Source of the DNA: an uncultured Chryseobacterium sp.
Lineage (GTDB): Bacteria; Bacteroidota; Bacteroidia; Flavobacteriales; Weeksellaceae
Assembly: GCA_913774355.1 (NCBI GenBank)
Contig: CAJYGB010000040.1
Span: forward strand, 1-64,000
Reading direction: 5' to 3'
Length of the DNA: 64,000 nt
Part shown: in pieces, positions 54,182 through 62,248 of the stretch
Position numbering within the stretch: position 1 is the stretch's first letter
How the letters are laid out: every line of letters starts with the position of its first letter
Notes under the pieces: generated by a model
What the model saw: the letters and a program-made list of their open reading frames with translations, nothing else
Database searches by the model: none
What the model was told of the DNA's origin: nothing
Translations under genes and position numbers: made by a program

Positions 54182-55015
54182 TCAATGCCGGTAAGATGCT
54201 CCGACGAAATAATGCTTTTGAGCCTGATGCTGAATTCCGTAATTAAACCCTGCATCCACTTTAAAATCTTTTGCGACATCAATTTGAATGTCAGCGTTAA
54301 TGTAATTGGAAAGCTGATGCGCTTTAAAATCATAGGTATAATAGGTTTCCGCTATTCCGTCAATTCCTTTGGCTATTGAATGGCTGATGGTCAGGGTCTG
54401 CAGCAGTTCTGTGTGCATGGCAGGCTGATCGATATCTTTGAGCCGGTCGGCTTCTACCTGAAATCCGAGTTTCCATTCTCCGGGTAATTTGTAAAGCATC
54501 GGTACGATAAGACCGCCTTCAAAACTGCTTTCTTTATCATATCCCGAAGTCGGAAACTTAATGTACGGCAATACCGCCAGTACAAAATTTCCATGGTCAT
54601 TGCCGATAAGGTTCTGCTTTATTCTAAAATTAATATCTCCGAAGCCCTGTGTGCGCTGTATCTCTCCCGAAGACAGGTCCTGTTCGCGCTGGACACTATA
54701 AGTTTCAAATCCGATCTGTATCGCGGTGGAACCGGTAATCCCCAGCTTGATATTTCCGTGGTTTACCAATACCGTGGAAATCTCCCGGGAATCCGATCTC
54801 TCTTTGGTGAGCCGTACCAGATCTGTTTCATATTGAAAGTGCCCCGCATCCACGGTGTAGGCAGACTCTGTAACATCCGGACGGTCGGTCTCCATTTCCC
54901 GCATTAACTGCTGAGGAACAGGATTGACAAGAGAGTAATGCTTTTCCTTATTTTCCTGTCCCCAGTAAGCCGAAGGGATAAAAAGCATACCGCATAAAAG
55001 GATGGCAAGACTCAT
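54182..55015 (-). CDS. Outer-membrane protein of the phenol MetA-type/transporter family
   Basis: A 277-residue exported protein. METDRPDVTESAYTVDAGHFQYETDL (about 40-65) is the hallmark opening of the Phenol_MetA_deg/transporter barrel family. It continues with alternating strands to FVGASYRH at the C-terminus. The signal peptide ends near YWGQ. Members are outer-membrane barrels near catabolic or efflux genes; the specific cargo is unknown. Confidence 0.78.
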   Translation of the reverse strand: MSLAILLCGMLFIPSAYWGQENKEKHYSLVNPVPQQLMREMETDRPDVTESAYTVDAGHFQYETDLVRLTKERSDSREISTVLVNHGNIKLGITGSTAIQIGFETYSVQREQDLSSGEIQRTQGFGDINFRIKQNLIGNDHGNFVLAVLPYIKFPTSGYDKESSFEGGLIVPMLYKLPGEWKLGFQVEADRLKDIDQPAMHTELLQTLTISHSIAKGIDGIAETYYTYDFKAHQLSNYINADIQIDVAKDFKVDAGFNYGIQHQAQKHYFVGASYRH

Positions 55016-55066
55016 TATATCGTTTTAGGTAATTAACCGCAATTTAGCGGCCGTTAAAAAACGGAT

Positions 55067-55288
55067 CTAAAAATTTACCCGGATATCTTCCGGTTCTTTC
55101 ACCACCACCCGGATCCGCACAGGGTGATCGATGATTTCATAGTCCAAGTCATCCGACAAATGATCATCGCTTTTCTTCTGTATTTTAAGATTACCAAAGC
55201 CTACTTCATCTTTCGATATTTCCAGGAAGTAACTGTTCTGTTTTTCGTCGTGGGTAAAATGTTCTTTTTTAAATTCGATGAATTGCAT
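55067..55288 (-). CDS. Small hypothetical protein
   Basis: A 73-residue acidic, soluble protein (MQFIEFKKEHFTHDEKQNSY... ending IRVVVKEPEDIRVNF). No family is recognised. The balanced charge and beta-strand-like segments look like a real protein, and no competing frame is better. It lies 52 bases upstream of the MetA-type gene on the same strand and may be co-transcribed with it. Confidence 0.5.
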   Translation of the reverse strand: MQFIEFKKEHFTHDEKQNSYFLEISKDEVGFGNLKIQKKSDDHLSDDLDYEIIDHPVRIRVVVKEPEDIRVNF

Positions 55289-55420
55289 ATCTCTGTTTTT
55301 TGGTGTTTAAAAAATCAATGAGCCGTTGTTATAAAGCTCTGAAAAGGTCAACACAAAAACGGAGCCATAAAACAGTCAAACTTATAAGAATGAACGTAAA
55401 ACTGTCTGATGTGGTAGCAA

Positions 55421-55456
55421 AAGAAATGCGGATCGATAAGATCCGCATTTCTTTTA
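55421..55456. terminator. Strong symmetric terminator before the alpha/beta hydrolase end
   Basis: AAGAAATGCGGATC and GATCCGCATTTCTT form a perfect 14-bp stem with a 5-base loop and T4. It lies just beyond the stop of the minus-strand hydrolase gene and should terminate it. Confidence 0.75.
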
Positions 55457-55470
55457 GTATCTGCCAGCGT

Positions 55471-56292
55471 TTATGCCTCTATAAATTCAAGAATATCTTT
55501 ATTGATAGTCTCCGCTTCCGTTGTCGGCATTCCGTGGGGGAATCCCGGATAGCTAATGAGCTTGCTGTTTTTCAGCAGCTTAGCCGATTTCAATCCTGAA
55601 TTTTCGTAAGGAACGATCTGATCGTCTTCGCCGTGAAGGACGAGAACAGGAATATCCACCGCTTTCAGGTCCTCTGTAAAATCGGTTTCGGAAAATGCTT
55701 TTACACCGTCATAATGCGCTACAATACCTCCCATCATTCCCTGTCTCCACCAGTTTCTCTGGATCCCTTCCTTAATATCAGCACCTTCCCGGTTGTATCC
55801 GTAAAAAGGAACCGTAAGATCTATGTAGAACTGCTGTCTGTTATTCATGGTCTGTTCCCTGATGTTATCGAAAACCGACATCGGAACACCGTCCGGATTG
55901 CTTTCACTGGCTACCATCACCGGTGGTACGGCACTGATCAGGACGGCTTTTTTCGCTCTTCCGTTAGCATATTTGTGAACATAACGGATCACTTCACCAC
56001 CGCCTGTGGAATGTCCGATGTGAATTACATCTTTCAGATCCAGGAATTCCACCAGTTCGGCGGCATCCGAAGCATACTGCTCGATGTTGTGTCCGTAAAT
56101 ATTCTGGCTGGATCTTCCGTGGCCTCTTCTGTCGTGGGCAATCACCCTGTAGCCCCTCTGCAGGAAGAAAATCACCTGTGCATCCCAGTCGTCGGATGAT
56201 AGAGGCCATCCATGGTGAAACATCAGTACCGGGCCCTGTCCCTGATCTTTGTAGAAAATTTCTGTTCCGTCTTTTAAAGTAAGTGTACTCAT
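55471..56292 (-). CDS. Alpha/beta hydrolase (non-haem haloperoxidase/arylesterase type)
   Basis: A 273-residue cytoplasmic alpha/beta hydrolase. MFHHGWPLSSDDW (about 24-36) supplies the oxyanion hole, HDRRGHGRS follows, and GHSTGGGE (about 93-100) carries the nucleophile Ser. Asp is in VLVLHGEDDQIVPYE (about 222), and His is in GFPHGMP near the end. This pattern matches cofactor-free haloperoxidases, many of which act mainly as esterases. Upstream is AT-rich with no obvious operator. Confidence 0.9.
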   Translation of the reverse strand: MSTLTLKDGTEIFYKDQGQGPVLMFHHGWPLSSDDWDAQVIFFLQRGYRVIAHDRRGHGRSSQNIYGHNIEQYASDAAELVEFLDLKDVIHIGHSTGGGEVIRYVHKYANGRAKKAVLISAVPPVMVASESNPDGVPMSVFDNIREQTMNNRQQFYIDLTVPFYGYNREGADIKEGIQRNWWRQGMMGGIVAHYDGVKAFSETDFTEDLKAVDIPVLVLHGEDDQIVPYENSGLKSAKLLKNSKLISYPGFPHGMPTTEAETINKDILEFIEA

Positions 56293-56623
56293 AGCTGTAA
56301 ATTTTTTAAATTGTGATTAATTGTTTTGTTGTTTATTTCTTTAACAAAGGTAGGACATCGGCATGAGGCAAAAATTACCTTGTGTTAATTTCGTACGGTT
56401 TAATAAAAAAAGTTTGAAGCCCTTGATCAGAATTGTAAAGCTAAAAAATGATTCTTTTACTATATAATGATTCCTTTGAAACAATGAGCCGTTTTAACCT
56501 GTTTTTTGGCGGTATTGGTTTGTAAAAACCCAAAATGGGACATATTTTCAATAAAAGCCCGTTTTTCTGTACGAATTCACATAAATTTTTTCTTCACAAT
56601 TAGGCTGGAATCCCCATAAAAGC

Positions 56624-56631
56624 TATATTTG
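56624..56631 (+). promoter_or_regulatory. -7 promoter box of the histone H1-like gene
   Basis: TATATTTG exactly fits TAnnTTTG and lies 20 bases before the ATG, giving a short leader of about 15 bases. The -33 TTG is not at its expected place. Confidence 0.55.
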
Positions 56632-56651
56632 CAGCCTAAATTTTTGAAATA

Positions 56652-56828
56652 ATGAAAGAACTAATTGAAAAAATCAACGCAGAATTTGAAGCTTTCACCA
56701 CTGAAGCTAACCAACAGGTAGAAAAAGGAAACAAGGCAGCCGGGACAAGAGCCCGTAAAGCAGCTTTGGAACTAAGCAAGCTGTTCAAAGATTTCAGAAA
56801 AGTTTCTGTAGAAGAATCAAAAAAATAA
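56652..56828 (+). CDS. Histone H1-like DNA-binding protein (58 residues)
   Basis: Starts ATG 56652, ends TAA 56826-56828: MKELIEKINAEFEAF... with GNKAAGTRARKAALELSKLFKDFRK. It is lysine- and alanine-rich and predicted all-helical. It matches the short histone H1-like (Hc1-type) proteins found in nearly all flavobacteria, thought to bind DNA as a nucleoid protein. It has its own promoter box and a terminator, so it is monocistronic and probably well expressed. Confidence 0.88.
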   Translation: MKELIEKINAEFEAFTTEANQQVEKGNKAAGTRARKAALELSKLFKDFRKVSVEESKK

Positions 56829-56836
56829 TTGTTCTG

Positions 56837-56868
56837 AAAAAAACCGGTTTTTTAAAGCCGGTTTTTTT
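56837..56868 (+). terminator. Terminator of the histone H1-like gene
   Basis: AAAAAACCGG and CCGGTTTTTTT arms around a 10-base loop. The 3' arm merges with a T7 tract, 9 bases after the stop codon. Confidence 0.75.
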
Positions 56869-56885
56869 ATGCTCAAAATGGTCAA

Positions 56886-57540
56886 ATGTGAATTGTGAAT
56901 TTTGCTTACGCAAGTCAATGATGAATCAAGTAAAATTGACAAGCGAAGCAGATGACCATTGACCATTCACTTTACCGTTCTGTAGATTGTGAATTGTGAA
57001 TTTTGCTACGCAAGTCAATAGTGAATTTATTAAATTGACAAGCGCAGCGGATTGCCCATTTAGCATTCACTCTTAAAAGAATGATGCTTAAAGACCACCC
57101 CGTCAAAAATTCCTTCAGAATTTTCGCCACCCCTCCAATGGAGTGGAATTTATGTTAAGGGTTTATCAACATTATTTTGATTAATTTATAAATTTCTCCT
57201 TAAAATTCTTGTAAAATTGGCAAGCGTAACGGTCTGCCTGTTTACCAATGCCTGTTCAACCCTTATTTTCAGCTATCATTAGCTGAACATAAATTGAAAA
57301 TTTACGCACGTAGTTCAGTCCTTGCGACCGGAAATATGCAGTATGCTTTCCATCAAAACCTTGCGTCCTTGGCGTTAAAATATTAACCCCATAAAAAATT
57401 GACAAGTGCAGCGGATTGACTATTGACCATTCACTTTACCGTTCTGCAGATTGTGAATAGTGAATTTTGCTACGCAAGTCAATGGTGAATTAAGTAAAAT
57501 TGTCAAGCGCAGCGAATTGACCATTCACCATTCACTTTAA
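56886..57540. repeat. Tandem/dispersed repeat block, period about 100 bases
   Basis: Copies begin near 56887, 56987 and 57451, with partial copies near 57212 and 57395. The unit has two parts: TTGTGAATTTTGCTACGCAA followed by GTCAAT, and AAATTGACAAGCGCAGCGGA followed by a TTGACCATTCACTTT-like end. GCAAGTCAAT and ATTGACAAGC are near-inverse, so each unit can form a hairpin. The last copy abuts the tex stop codon. Confidence 0.75.
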
Positions 57541-59660
57541 ATGATCATGCTCAGCTGAACCCTTTTCCTCGCTTCATCCACATCCGTTACTTTTACCTGT
57601 ACGTGCTGGTGCAGTTTCACCACTTCATTCACATCGGAAACAAAGCCTTCTTTAAGCTGGGAGATATGGACCAGTCCGCTTTCTTTGATGCCCAGATCCA
57701 CGAAGCATCCGAAGGCCGTAATGTTGTTGACGATGCCTGGAAGGATCATACCGGTTTTGAGGTCTTTGATGCTTTTTACTTTCGGATCGAACTCGAATAC
57801 CTTCGCCGCTTTTCTCGGGTCCAGTCCCGGCTTTTCCAGCTCTTTCAGGATATCTTTAATGGATAAGATTCCGATTTCCCCGGTAACGTACTGTTCCGGG
57901 CGGATCAGTGCGATCTTCTCTTTGTTGGCAATAAGTTCGTTGGTTTTTATTCCGAGGTCCTTTGCCATTTTCTCTACAATGCCATAAGCTTCAGGGTGAA
58001 CGGCGGAATTGTCCAGCGGATTCTTAGCATGGTGGATCCTGACGAATGCCGCTGCCTGCTGAAAAGCTTTCTCTCCTAACCTGGGAACTTTCTTCAGCTG
58101 CTTCCGGTCTTCAAAAGCGCCGTTTTCCGCGCGGTAATTCACGATATTTTCTGCCATTTTTTCACCGATCCCGGAAACATAGCTCAGCAAAGCTTTGCTG
58201 GCTGTGTTGAGGTTGATGCCTACTGAATTCACGCATTTCATCACCGTTGTATCGAGTTCGTTTTTCAGTTGAGTCTGGTCGACATCATGCTGGTACTGTC
58301 CGACACCGATGGATTTCGGGTCTATTTTTACAAGCTCAGCCAGCGGATCCGCCAGCCTTCTTCCGATCGAGACGGCACCTCGGACGGTTACATCATAATT
58401 CGGGAATTCGTCGCGGGCCATCTTACTTGCCGAATATACCGAGGCTCCGGCTTCCGACACCACGAAAACCTGGAGGGGTTTATCAAAAGTGATTTTCTTA
58501 ATGAAAAACTCCGTTTCACGGCTGGCGGTCCCGTTCCCGATGGAAATCGCTTCGATGTTATAGGCGTTCACCATCGAGCGGATCTTTTTCATGGCCATAC
58601 CGCTTTCGTTCTGTGGCGCGTGCGGGTAAATGGTTTCATTATGAAGCAGATCGCCCTTTTCATCAAGACAAACTATTTTACAGCCGCTTCTGTATCCCGG
58701 ATCGATGGCCAGGATTCTCTTTTCGCCCAGCGGCGGGGCCAGCAAAAGCTGCGACAGGTTTTCAGAGAAGATTTCAATGGCTTTTTTATCGGCTTTTTCT
58801 TTGGCTTCCTGCAAGGCTTCGTTGGAAATCGCAGGCTCCAGTAATCTTTTGTAGCTGTCTTTAATGGCAAGTGCAATCTGTTCCGCCGATTCGTTATTCG
58901 ATTTAATGATCGCTTTTTCAATAAATTCGATGGCCTCGTCCTTATCGATCCCGATGTTCGTTTTTACAAAACCTTCCGCCTCTGCCCTCAGCATGGCCAA
59001 CAGCCGGTGGGAAGGTGCCCTGTTCAGGCTTTCTTCCCATTCAAAATACTGCGAGAATTTCTGCGCCTCCTCTTCTTCCTTTTTAGCCTTTACGGCTTTG
59101 GAGGTAATCACCGCTTTCCGTTGAAACAGCCGCCGCAGGTTTTTCCGGACGTACATATTCTCATTGATCCATTCCGCCATGATGTCGCGCGCGCCCTGCA
59201 AGGCTTCTTCTTCGGATGAGACCTGATCGTTCAGGTATTTTGAAGCCGTAAACCGGATATCCTGTGCTTTCTGGCTCATGATGATCCTGGCCAGAGGTTC
59301 CAGTCCTTTTTCCTTTGCGGCATCGGCTTTCGTCTTTTTTCTTTTCTTGAAAGGGAGATATAGATCTTCCAGTTCCTGAAGATCGAAGCTTTCCTGTATT
59401 CTTTGGTGCAGCTCCGGGGTGAGCGCCTGTTGCTCTTCAATCGATTTTAAAATGCTTTCCTTTCGTTTTACCAGGTCCTCAAACTGCTTGCTGAGTTTAG
59501 CAATCTGTTCGATCTGCGTTTCATCGAGGTTTCCGGTCCGGTCTTTTCGGTAGCGGGAAATAAAAGGAATGGTGCAGTCTTCCGCCAGCAGGTCCAGCGT
59601 GGCGCTGATGCTTTTTTCGGATATATTGAGGGATTGTTGGATATACTTGATCGTGTTCAT
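57537..59660 (-). CDS. tex: Tex-family RNA-binding protein
   Basis: A 707-residue Tex protein, a conserved nucleic-acid-binding transcription accessory factor. It has an N-terminal HTH-like/Tex domain (PFISRYRKDRTGNLDETQI, about 33-51), a YqgF-like RNase H fold (RILAIDPGYRSGCKIVCLD, about 325), and a helix-hairpin-helix region (NLNTASKALLSYVSGIGEKMA, about 497). The C-terminal S1 domain is GMILPGIVNNITAFGCFVDLGIKESGLVHIS. I start at ATG 59660, the family-like MNTIKYIQQ; the longer frame adds 59 unrelated residues. Confidence 0.92.
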   Translation of the reverse strand: MNTIKYIQQSLNISEKSISATLDLLAEDCTIPFISRYRKDRTGNLDETQIEQIAKLSKQFEDLVKRKESILKSIEEQQALTPELHQRIQESFDLQELEDLYLPFKKRKKTKADAAKEKGLEPLARIIMSQKAQDIRFTASKYLNDQVSSEEEALQGARDIMAEWINENMYVRKNLRRLFQRKAVITSKAVKAKKEEEEAQKFSQYFEWEESLNRAPSHRLLAMLRAEAEGFVKTNIGIDKDEAIEFIEKAIIKSNNESAEQIALAIKDSYKRLLEPAISNEALQEAKEKADKKAIEIFSENLSQLLLAPPLGEKRILAIDPGYRSGCKIVCLDEKGDLLHNETIYPHAPQNESGMAMKKIRSMVNAYNIEAISIGNGTASRETEFFIKKITFDKPLQVFVVSEAGASVYSASKMARDEFPNYDVTVRGAVSIGRRLADPLAELVKIDPKSIGVGQYQHDVDQTQLKNELDTTVMKCVNSVGINLNTASKALLSYVSGIGEKMAENIVNYRAENGAFEDRKQLKKVPRLGEKAFQQAAAFVRIHHAKNPLDNSAVHPEAYGIVEKMAKDLGIKTNELIANKEKIALIRPEQYVTGEIGILSIKDILKELEKPGLDPRKAAKVFEFDPKVKSIKDLKTGMILPGIVNNITAFGCFVDLGIKESGLVHISQLKEGFVSDVNEVVKLHQHVQVKVTDVDEARKRVQLSMII

Positions 59661-60022
59661 CTGAAATTTTAAACGGCTAAAATACATTCTTTTTGGAAAT
59701 GGCGGCGGTATTCCGTAAAAAAACAACAGATCATTGTATTGTTTCTTTTGATGATAAAACGTTACCTGATGGGGGTGAAAATGTCTTTCGGGAATATTGG
59801 AAATTTCGCAAAGACGCAGGAAATCGGACAGATACATTGCTTAATCAAGACGCAGATAATTTGGTGTTTTCAAATTTGTATGACGTTTGTACAATAATTA
59901 TAGATAAATAAGCAGCTTTCAATTTAATCAAAGATAAAATCATTGCGCTTTTAAAACAGCATCTTTTAAGGTTTTGCGTCTTTGCGCTTTCCACCTTACA
60001 AAATCATACAGTTTTTAATTTA

Positions 60023-60036
60023 TTGATGTAGGTCAA
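60023..60036 (+). promoter_or_regulatory. FNR-like site upstream of the YceI gene
   Basis: TTGAT-GTAG-GTCAA differs from the FNR consensus TTGAT-N4-ATCAA at one position. Its centre lies about 42 bases before the start site predicted from the -7 box at 60059, the position used by class II activators of the CRP/FNR family. Confidence 0.5.
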
Positions 60037-60058
60037 GATAAGAGAATGGGGAAGGTAC

Positions 60059-60066
60059 TATCTTTG
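60059..60066 (+). promoter_or_regulatory. -7 promoter box of the YceI gene
   Basis: TATCTTTG fits TAnnTTTG. Transcription would start near 60071, with a leader of about 74 bases. No -33 TTG is at 19-21 bases, which suits an activator-dependent promoter. Confidence 0.5.
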
Positions 60067-60144
60067 GTTTTTAAATGAAAACTCTTGCGGGATCTTTCAT
60101 TTTGCTTATATTTAACGGAGAAACTTTTTAATAAAATAAATAAT

Positions 60145-60822
60145 ATGAAAAAACTTAGTGTTATTGCATTGGTAGCTGTAGGAATGCTTGCGGCATCTTG
60201 TAACAAAGACAAATCGGCTGAAAATGCAGCAACGTCTACCGAGAAAACCGTAGCGGAAAGCAAAGGGGAAGTATTGCCGGTAGATGTTACAGGATCCGTC
60301 GTAAACTGGAAAGCTTTCCACAAAGGAGGAATGGCGCCACGTTGGGGAACTTTAATGGTAAAATCCGGAGACCTGAGTATTGAAAACGGAAACGTAACCG
60401 CCGGTAACTTCGTGATCGATATGAACTCCCTGAAAGTAGACCCGGCTTCCGTAACCGAAAAAGACAAAAAATATACGGATCTTGAAGCTCACCTGAAGAA
60501 TCCTGATTTCTTCGATACGGCTAAAAACCCAACCGCAGACTTCAAAATCACCAGCGTGACCGATCTTAAGGATCCTTCCAAAGACGCTGTAGCCGGAGCC
60601 AACAAAACCGTAAGCGGAAACCTTACCCTATCCGGAAAAACAATGAACGTTACCTTCCCGGCTAAAGTAGACGTGATGGAAAATGCAGCATCCGTACAGG
60701 CTAAATTTACCGTAAACAGAGCCGACTGGGGCATCAAGTTCGGAACTTCCGAAACCGATCCTGCAGAATGGATGATCAGCAAAGACATCGAAATCGCCGT
60801 AGACGTAAAAGCGAAAAAATAA
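60145..60822 (+). CDS. YceI-family lipoprotein
   Basis: A 225-residue lipoprotein, lipobox LAASC (near residue 19). The YceI domain, a lipocalin-like barrel binding isoprenoid chains, begins near residue 50 (VDVTGSVVNWKAFHKGG). It contains NFVIDMNSLKVD (about 107), HLKNPDFFDTAKNPTADFKIT and LTLSGKTMNVTFPA. YceI proteins are periplasmic and are linked to quinone or polyisoprenoid binding and to acid or osmotic stress. I start at ATG 60145, the only start giving a lipoprotein signal. Confidence 0.88.
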   Translation: MKKLSVIALVAVGMLAASCNKDKSAENAATSTEKTVAESKGEVLPVDVTGSVVNWKAFHKGGMAPRWGTLMVKSGDLSIENGNVTAGNFVIDMNSLKVDPASVTEKDKKYTDLEAHLKNPDFFDTAKNPTADFKITSVTDLKDPSKDAVAGANKTVSGNLTLSGKTMNVTFPAKVDVMENAASVQAKFTVNRADWGIKFGTSETDPAEWMISKDIEIAVDVKAKK

Positions 60823-60846
60823 TATTGTTAGATATAATCTTGTAGG

Positions 60847-60874
60847 CCGCTCCTTTTAGGAGTGGTTTTTTTTT
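60847..60874 (+). terminator. Terminator after the YceI gene
   Basis: CCGCTCCT and AGGAGTGG pair over 8 bp with one G-U in a tight hairpin, followed by T9. Confidence 0.75.
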
Positions 60875-61060
60875 GCTTACACCGTGGGATTCCGTTTTCC
60901 GAATCTGTTGTATAATAGATGCTCCCGGGCTTTCCGTCCCAATCCGGCAAGCTTCTGTTTTATATGCAAAAAGTGGATAATTTACCGGTTTTTTTTACCG
61001 TCGCCCAGCACATACTTTCACCAAAAACCTTATCTTTAGGCATTAAAAAGCACAACCGCT

Positions 61061-61495
61061 ATGGAACATAAAATACATCAGGGCAGAAACATCAAAAGGT
61101 TCAGGGAAATGCTGGGCATCAAGCAGGAGGCCCTTGCCTTCGACCTCGGGGAAGACTGGAACCAGAAGAAAATCTCCATCCTCGAACAGAAACATGTCGT
61201 GGAAGAAGCGCTACTCCAAAAAATCTCCGAAGTCCTGAATATCCCGGTGGAAGCCTTTCAGAATTTTGATGAGGAACAGGCGATTAATATTATTGCCAAT
61301 ACGGTAACAACGGTTAACGACCAAGCTACCGGCCAATTGTATCAGATTCATTCAACCATCGACACCTCCGAAAAATGGCTGGAAGCTTTGGCAGAAATCA
61401 GGAAATTGAATGAAGAAAAGACTGCTTTATACGAACGTATGCTGAAAGAAAAAGAGGAGATGATGGAGCGGCTGGAAAGACTGATCGGGAAGTAA
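61061..61495 (+). CDS. XRE-type HTH transcriptional regulator
   Basis: A 144-residue protein with an N-terminal Cro/CI helix-turn-helix (about 8-65, NIKRFREMLGIKQEALAFDLG...KKISILEQ...LLQKISEVLNIPVEAF). The C-terminal part is helical and charged, ending in a coiled coil (EERLERLIGK-like heptads) likely used for dimerisation. It lies 800 bases before cas9, on the same strand. A regulatory link to the CRISPR locus is not evident from the sequence. Confidence 0.8.
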   Translation: MEHKIHQGRNIKRFREMLGIKQEALAFDLGEDWNQKKISILEQKHVVEEALLQKISEVLNIPVEAFQNFDEEQAINIIANTVTTVNDQATGQLYQIHSTIDTSEKWLEALAEIRKLNEEKTALYERMLKEKEEMMERLERLIGK

Positions 61496-61525
61496 AAATA
61501 AGAGAATTGATTTTTAACGGTAAAG

Positions 61526-61558
61526 AAAGCTTGGCTACAGGAATAGCCGGGCTTTTTT
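61526..61558 (+). terminator. Terminator after the XRE regulator
   Basis: AAAGC-TT-GGCTA and TAGCC-GG-GCTTTT arms, with an internal 2x2 mismatch, and T6 following. Confidence 0.6.
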
Positions 61559-61739
61559 GTTTTTGACTTTGATCTTATTTCTTTCCGGAAAAGCATATCC
61601 CAAAAAGAATTTAACGGATCTATTTTCTACATAAGTACAAAATAGTCTTCCAAATCAGGAAGTCAGTAAGTAAATAAACCTAACGGGTTTTATGCTTTAA
61701 AATGGTGTTTTATTTCTGCATTCCGAGGCGACAGGGCAT

Positions 61740-61819
61740 AAAAAAAGCCCCCTGATTATGGACAAGAGGCGACCCAAATGTTTTCACAACGGAATAATCC
61801 TTATTGTGAATTGCTTTCG
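61740..61819 (-). ncRNA. tracrRNA of the type II-C CRISPR-Cas9 system
   Basis: On the minus strand the RNA begins at about 61819 with the anti-repeat GAAAGCAATTCACAA (61818-61804). Next comes a short hairpin around AAGGATTATTCC, of nexus type, inside a longer CACAA/TTGTG pairing. An 8-bp terminator follows, GCCTCTTG...CAGGGGGC (61771-61748, two G-U), then seven U. A TAGATTTG -7 box (61831-61824) sits just where the start would be. It guides crRNA maturation and Cas9 loading. Start and end are predicted, not measured. Confidence 0.85.
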
Positions 61820-61823
61820 GATA

Positions 61824-61831
61824 CAAATCTA
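61824..61831 (-). promoter_or_regulatory. -7 box of the tracrRNA promoter
   Basis: On the minus strand TAGATTTG fits TAnnTTTG exactly and lies five to six bases before the anti-repeat. No -33 TTG is found at 19-21 bases. Confidence 0.55.
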
Positions 61832-61922
61832 AAAAATATTTTTTTTATAGGTTTATGGTTTTCCGTAAAATCTTTTCTTTTTTTCTTTCTACATTTAGGC
61901 AATTTCTAAAAACTAATAGATT

Positions 61923-61976
61923 ATGGCTAAAAAACGTATTAAATACAAAAAAAGAGGATATTGTAAAGTCAAATAG
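61923..61976 (+). CDS. Possible 17-residue basic peptide between tracrRNA and guide RNA
   Basis: ATG 61923 to TAG 61974-61976 encodes MAKKRIKYKKRGYCKVK, with nine Lys/Arg among 17 residues. A TACATTTA near-match to the -7 box lies at 61890-61897, about 25 bases before the start. No homologue comes to mind and no clear ribosome-binding site exists (normal in Bacteroidota). Such a basic peptide could bind RNA. It may equally be a chance frame. Confidence 0.3.
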   Translation: MAKKRIKYKKRGYCKVK

Positions 61977-62017
61977 ATTTTTTGATCATTGTATATGGCG
62001 TTATAAATAAATCAACA

Positions 62018-62084
62018 GAAAAGAGGTTACCAAAATTTTTTAGCAACCTCTATAGAAAGCAATTCACAACTAACTCTGTACAGT
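62018..62084 (-). ncRNA. Dedicated crRNA-like RNA predicted to target the cas9 promoter
   Basis: Read on the minus strand: the 12-base guide TGTACAGAGTTA (62082-62071); the repeat piece GTTGTGAATTGCTTTC (62070-62055), complementary to the tracrRNA anti-repeat over 15 bp plus a G-U; three bases; then a 14-bp stem (62051-62022, two G-U) and U4. A TAATTTTTG box (62095-62087) predicts a start near 62082-62084, so the guide would be just 12-14 bases. The guide equals 62247-62258 in the cas9 promoter. It is not a CRISPR array: one repeat piece only, no second repeat. Confidence 0.72.
62022..62051 (-). terminator. Terminator of the crRNA-like RNA
   Basis: On the minus strand AGAGGTTGCTAAAA pairs with TTTTGGTAACCTCT over up to 14 bp (two G-U) and is followed by U3-4. 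It begins three bases after the repeat piece, which defines a short, separate transcript. Confidence 0.65.
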
Positions 62085-62240
62085 CCCAAAAATTATCAAT
62101 ATTTAGATTGTACTTAGTTAATGAAAAGTAATCATAGCTACAAATTCTTGGGAAAGTTGCAAGAAAAGTTTGGACCTTTTCAAATTCAGCTCGTCAGCTG
62201 TAATTGCTATTATTATTTTACAAATGTAATAAATAAATCG

Positions 62241-62248
62241 TAAATTTG
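62241..62248 (+). promoter_or_regulatory. Predicted cas9 promoter -7 box
   Basis: TAAATTTG exactly fits TAnnTTTG. TTA at 62218-62220, 20 bases upstream, is a 2-of-3 match to the -33 TTG. Transcription would start near 62253, 49 bases before the cas9 ATG. Confidence 0.5.

Larger units (their letters stand above)
56293..57536. other. Spacer with a small gene and tandem repeats
   Basis: These 1244 bases contain the histone H1-like gene (56652-56828), its promoter box and terminator, then a repeat block (56886-57540). Between 57090 and 57140 lie short hairpin-forming segments (AAATTCCTTCAGAATTT; CTCCAATGGAG). Nothing else coding is seen. Confidence 0.6.
59661..60144. other. Divergent spacer between tex and the YceI-like lipoprotein
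   Basis: These 484 bases carry GCAAAGACGCAGG (59808) and TTTTGCGTCTTTGCGCTTTCC (59972), fragments of the cgcaaagacgc repeat type, plus the FNR-like site and -7 box of the lipoprotein gene. A 72-codon plus-strand frame (59693-59911) looks spurious. Confidence 0.45.

Noticed and set aside
59693..59911. 72-codon plus-strand frame overlapping the tex upstream region
   Set aside because: It contains repeat-type sequence (GCAAAGACGCAGG), no recognisable domain, and occupies the promoter side of tex.
62055..62070. Reading the repeat piece as part of a CRISPR array or as a second tracrRNA on the plus strand
   Set aside because: There is only one repeat piece and no regular spacer pattern, so it is not an array. 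On the plus strand no nexus or terminator follows it, while on the minus strand a terminator follows at once. The crRNA-like reading explains more.
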